From NCBI GenBank assembly GCA_014896305.1, contig JADBKQ010000014.1, positions 1 through 44,717 of the forward strand: 44,717 bases of DNA, given 5' to 3'. A program made the translations under genes and the position numbers. The DNA is from Limnochordaceae bacterium. GTDB lineage: Bacteria > Bacillota > Limnochordia > Limnochordales > DUMU01. Under the pieces are notes generated by a model. That model was not told where the DNA came from. It saw only the letters and a program-made list of their open reading frames with translations, and did not search any database. Of this stretch, positions 42,271 through 44,717 are shown piece by piece (within the stretch, counting starts at the first letter, position 1; every line of letters starts with the position of its first letter).

Positions 42271-44121
42271 TTACTCCAACTGGCGATACAACTCAACTTC
42301 CCAGATGGAGTATCCCCAGCGAGGATCTGCCCGGCGTTGGAAGAGAAGGCGTAAGTAACGGGCGTCCTGAGCCGGGAACGTGACAGTTTCCAGACCCCCG
42401 TGGCCGTCGGTGACAGTGGCGACGGTCTGCCAGTTCTGGCCGTCTGAGGATAGCTGCACCTCATACTGCGTCGCATATGCGGCCTCCCAGCGCAGGGTGA
42501 CCTTGCCCAGGTGAGTCGGGAAGCCGAAGTCGAATTGTAACCACTGCGGGTCGATGTCCGCCCCCATTCTCGACGACCAGCGGGTATTGGGGTTGTTGTC
42601 CACAGTGCGACTGGCTTCGTAGCCGGCAAGTTCGCTGGAGGCCTCTTGCCCGATGGGGAAGACCTGGTCATAGTCGCCTGCCACCGGGCGGCGGGTGGCA
42701 TTGACGACCACAGCCGAGTAGGGTGGCAGGGTCACGGTTCCGTCCTCACTGACGGGCCACGAGTCCAAGCGATGGTCTTTATCCAGCAGGAGGGCAGTAA
42801 ACTGGCCGGTAGCGAAGCTCCCCAAATCCAGCTTTACCTTTTGCGAGAAACCGGCATTCAGGTTCAGCAGAATGACGGATAGACGCGGTAGATACCCCGT
42901 GTTCGAGATCGACGCATACACCTTTAGATCGGTGCGGGGCGATTTTGACTGGACCACCACGTCACCAAAGTGCTTGCGGAACATTTGAAACACATAGTAC
43001 GGATAGGTCGGTTCATGACTGATCGACTTTAGATACCCATATTCGCCACCCCGCTTGCCCGGTGGATTGTAGATAGCCCAGTAGTTGGCTCCGTCTACAT
43101 CCAGGGTCAGCATGTTGCCCAATACTTGGGCCACGAAAAGCGCGTTGGGTATGGACTCGATCAACGGCGAAGGGTTGCTGGTAACCGTGTTCCAGCCGCC
43201 AATCATCACTTTGATCTGATCGGCCCGGGCTGGCTGCTCTTCCCTGAGAATCTGGTGGATGTAGTCCAGCTGGTCCTGCAGGCGATCGGCCGCACGGATG
43301 AAGGCCGCTGGACTCTCCTGACCAGGCTCGAGCGGATAAAACGAGAACGTAACCATGTCCATGACATCGCCGGCCAAGCGGATGACTTGACGGGTCCAGT
43401 CGTCATAGCCCGGCACTCCTACCACCGACGCCGCGATCTGGATCGACGGGTCCTTGGCCTTCATAGCCGTGACAAAGGCCCGGAAACGCTGGGCATAGAC
43501 CTCCGGCGAACTGTGGCCCAATGCCCAGTAGCCGTACTCCTCGTCGCCAATCTCCCAATACTTAACATTATAATGATGTAAGTTATTGGTGTAATCGACC
43601 CAGGCTGCTGCCAACTCGGGGCCTGCTGGTACGTTGACCTGAATCCAGGGCTCCGCTCCAACCGCCCTGGCGAACGCCACCAATTCGTCCGTGTCCATAT
43701 CCGCAGCTGGATTGGAAGGGTTGTTCCAAATGTAGCCATCTGCCTCGAGGCCACCCGGATACTTGAGAATGGTCACCCCGGAGTCCTTCACCTTTTGGAT
43801 AATGTCCCGGTTCGAGCTGAGGAGCATGTCCGACGCCGGCCCCGGGAAGATCGTCTGATCCCAGCGGGCTGTGTTGATCCCAAAGAGCAGCGGGTTGATT
43901 GGTCCGAGCTCTTGTTCAGGCCGGACCTGCACAACGCTCTCGATGGCCGCCGGCTCTGCCACCGCCCGGTGACTCGCCATCAACCCGGCTGCAACGACCA
44001 CCAACCCGCTGGTGGCAGCAGCTGCCAGCCCAAGGGCTACTGCCCAGCCGGAATGCCGCCCCCCGTGCCATCGATGCTGCGAATGCCAGGTTGTTGCTTG
44101 CCCCTCGACCCCTGTACCCAT
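42271..44121 (-). CDS. Secreted GH51-like protein with C-terminal discoidin (CBM32) domain
   Basis: This 616-residue protein starts at ATG 44121 after GGGGGAGGGAAGGTTC. A long-n-region signal or anchor helix lies at about 26-50. The (beta/alpha)8 region (about 65-400) resembles alpha-L-arabinofuranosidases: LLFGINTARWDQ, TILKYPGG, AVGAEPWIQVNVPAG and KYWEIGDEEYG, where Glu194 matches the acid/base but the usual Asn before it is Asp. The expected nucleophile motif (D-E-W-N in GH51) reads MIGGWN, with Gly309 at the Glu position. A beta domain follows, then a discoidin module (about 480-616: SRTVDNNPNTRWSSRM, WLQFDFG). Binding to arabinan- or galactan-type glycans is plausible; catalysis by the standard mechanism is doubtful. 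Confidence 0.85.
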   Translation of the reverse strand: MGTGVEGQATTWHSQHRWHGGRHSGWAVALGLAAAATSGLVVVAAGLMASHRAVAEPAAIESVVQVRPEQELGPINPLLFGINTARWDQTIFPGPASDMLLSSNRDIIQKVKDSGVTILKYPGGLEADGYIWNNPSNPAADMDTDELVAFARAVGAEPWIQVNVPAGPELAAAWVDYTNNLHHYNVKYWEIGDEEYGYWALGHSSPEVYAQRFRAFVTAMKAKDPSIQIAASVVGVPGYDDWTRQVIRLAGDVMDMVTFSFYPLEPGQESPAAFIRAADRLQDQLDYIHQILREEQPARADQIKVMIGGWNTVTSNPSPLIESIPNALFVAQVLGNMLTLDVDGANYWAIYNPPGKRGGEYGYLKSISHEPTYPYYVFQMFRKHFGDVVVQSKSPRTDLKVYASISNTGYLPRLSVILLNLNAGFSQKVKLDLGSFATGQFTALLLDKDHRLDSWPVSEDGTVTLPPYSAVVVNATRRPVAGDYDQVFPIGQEASSELAGYEASRTVDNNPNTRWSSRMGADIDPQWLQFDFGFPTHLGKVTLRWEAAYATQYEVQLSSDGQNWQTVATVTDGHGGLETVTFPAQDARYLRLLFQRRADPRWGYSIWEVELYRQLE

Positions 44122-44204
44122 GAACCTTCCCTCCCCCGGCTGAACCCCCGGCAGCTTTCTCTTGCTCGCCCCAGCGCTGCTCGCAAAGGACCGACGAAGC
44201 GCCT

Positions 44205-44441
44205 GTGCCAGAGGACTCGCGCAATGCCAGTGGCAAAGAACTCGCGAAACTCCAGTGCCAAAAGGCCGGCAAACCGGTTGTGGCAAAAGGCTTACCAATG
44301 GCCACTAGGGGTCAACAGCCCGCACCTCGCCACTGGCAAATCGCTTGCGAATCGCACCAGTGGCAGAAGGCCACAGGACAGGCCATGGCCAAATAACCCG
44401 GGCTCGCACATCTCCAGTGGCAGAAGGCTCGCAAATTGCCA
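44205..44441. repeat. Degenerate 25-bp tandem repeat array
   Basis: A core of CCAGTGGCAAAAGGCTCGC-like units recurs with GTGGCA or GTGCCA at 44205, 44230, 44255 and 44280, a period of exactly 25 bases. Further copies lie at 44333, 44360, 44385, 44416 and 44436 with looser spacing. The units are imperfect. It sits 84-320 bases upstream of the GH51-like gene and outside any supported reading frame. There is no spacer/repeat alternation as in CRISPR. Confidence 0.7.
44270..44281. promoter_or_regulatory. LacI-like palindrome within the repeat array
   Basis: CAAACCGGTTGT is a near-perfect palindrome around AACCGGTT with the central CG of LacI-family operators. A second related site, CAAATCGCTTGC, lies at 44337-44348. 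Both are upstream of the GH51-like gene. They deviate from GnAAnCGnTTnC at the outer positions, and the low-complexity repeat context raises the chance of coincidence. Confidence 0.25.
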
Positions 44442-44717
44442 GCATTGCCGCATGGTTCAGCCATAATCTAGTGACGAGGAAGGAGGTTCGGCTAGGCCAG
44501 CAAAAATCCCTGCCGCCGCCGCCAGGGCAGTTGCAGGGAAATACTTGAGATAGGGATCGCCCGGGCCGCTTTCACATGCCATGCGCCAGGTGGATGACCA
44601 GGGCTCCGCTCCTCCGCCGGAGTACCGTGGCGCTGCTGGCCCTTCGTTGAGCACCTCCGAGGAAAGCACTGGGAAAATAGCCCGTCGGGCCGAGTGGTAA
44701 CCTCAGAGGAGAGCACT

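Larger units (their letters stand above)
44122..44717. other. 596-base region upstream of the GH51-like gene
   Basis: Apart from the 25-bp repeat array and the two palindromes it contains, this region has an 18-base direct repeat at the extreme right edge: ACCTCCGAGGAAAGCACT (44653-44670) and ACCTCAGAGGAGAGCACT (44700-44717), 16 of 18 identical, 47 bases apart. A CATAAT box near 44461 and an AAGGAGG at 44480-44486 are on the plus strand but no start codon follows suitably. No gene is supported. Confidence 0.5.

Noticed and set aside
44205-44441. CRISPR array
   Set aside because: Units are degenerate and contiguous with no unique spacers of constant length, and no cas genes are present.
44457-44669. 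Minus-strand GTG-start reading frame at the right end
   Set aside because: No ribosome site, no recognisable motif, and it overlaps a direct-repeat region and another equally weak frame (44492-44716).
44653-44717. RNase P RNA or T-box leader (GAGGAAAG and AGTGGTAACC resemblances)
   Set aside because: Only short fragments match; the surrounding conserved helices and the T-box sequence GGGTGGTACCGCG are missing.

Overview
The window is a GC-rich, densely coded stretch of what is most likely a high-GC Bacillota (Firmicutes) chromosome. The main evidence is the block DUF1292 / ruvX / ireB / alaS / AI-2E transporter / mnmA / iscS / Rrf2 (positions 1-9179, all minus strand), which is the classic Firmicutes cymR-iscS-mnmA-alaS-yrzL-yrrK-yrzB order. 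GTG and TTG starts and strong AGGAGG-type ribosome sites are common. Placement near Limnochordia/Thermaerobacter-like lineages is only my inference. No tRNA, rRNA, insertion sequence, phage or CRISPR array was recognised.

Layout. (1) 1-9179: housekeeping block for tRNA charging, tRNA thiolation and Fe-S sulfur supply, driven from an extended -10 promoter upstream of an IscR-like Rrf2 regulator. (2) 9488-16270 (minus): a saccharide locus reading lacI, a 974-residue secreted glycosidase-like protein, a sugar-type solute-binding protein and a secreted protein of unknown function, with a LacI-type operator upstream of lacI. No permease or ATPase genes accompany the binding protein. (3) 16563-20544: a secreted PhoPQ-type alpha/beta hydrolase, a ChbG/YdjC deacetylase, and a convergent ArsB/NhaD-like transporter. 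(4) 20621-22025: a polyproline LysM protein and a divergent 30-residue SEC-C microprotein. (5) 22084-26650: an AraR-like GntR/LacI chimeric regulator with direct repeats at its own promoter, an aldo/keto reductase, and oligoendopeptidase F. (6) 26810-32538: an SDH/Clp-fold membrane protease, a second aldo/keto reductase, a cytoplasmic DUF1080 (3-keto-glycoside hydrolase type) protein and three unknown proteins, two of them secreted. (7) 32649-40851 (minus): DUF559 nuclease-like protein, a fusion of two M42 aminopeptidase domains, a third M42 module that has lost its metal ligands, and a heterodimeric ABC exporter. (8) 41104-44717: an RluD-family pseudouridine synthase, a secreted GH51-like/discoidin protein with an apparently missing nucleophile, and an upstream array of degenerate 25-bp repeats.

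How the genes work together. Two themes dominate outside the housekeeping block. One is polysaccharide scavenging: two LacI-related regulators, two glycosidase-like secreted proteins, a carbohydrate deacetylase, a DUF1080 protein, two aldo/keto reductases and a sugar-binding protein. The other is peptide handling: PepF, SDH protease, three M42 modules and an exporter. The most unusual item is the M42 fusion plus its dead paralogue, followed in the same direction by a heterodimeric exporter, with a methionine-rich micro-ORF lying between the two M42 genes. That is the best candidate here for an undescribed system, but its function is inference only.
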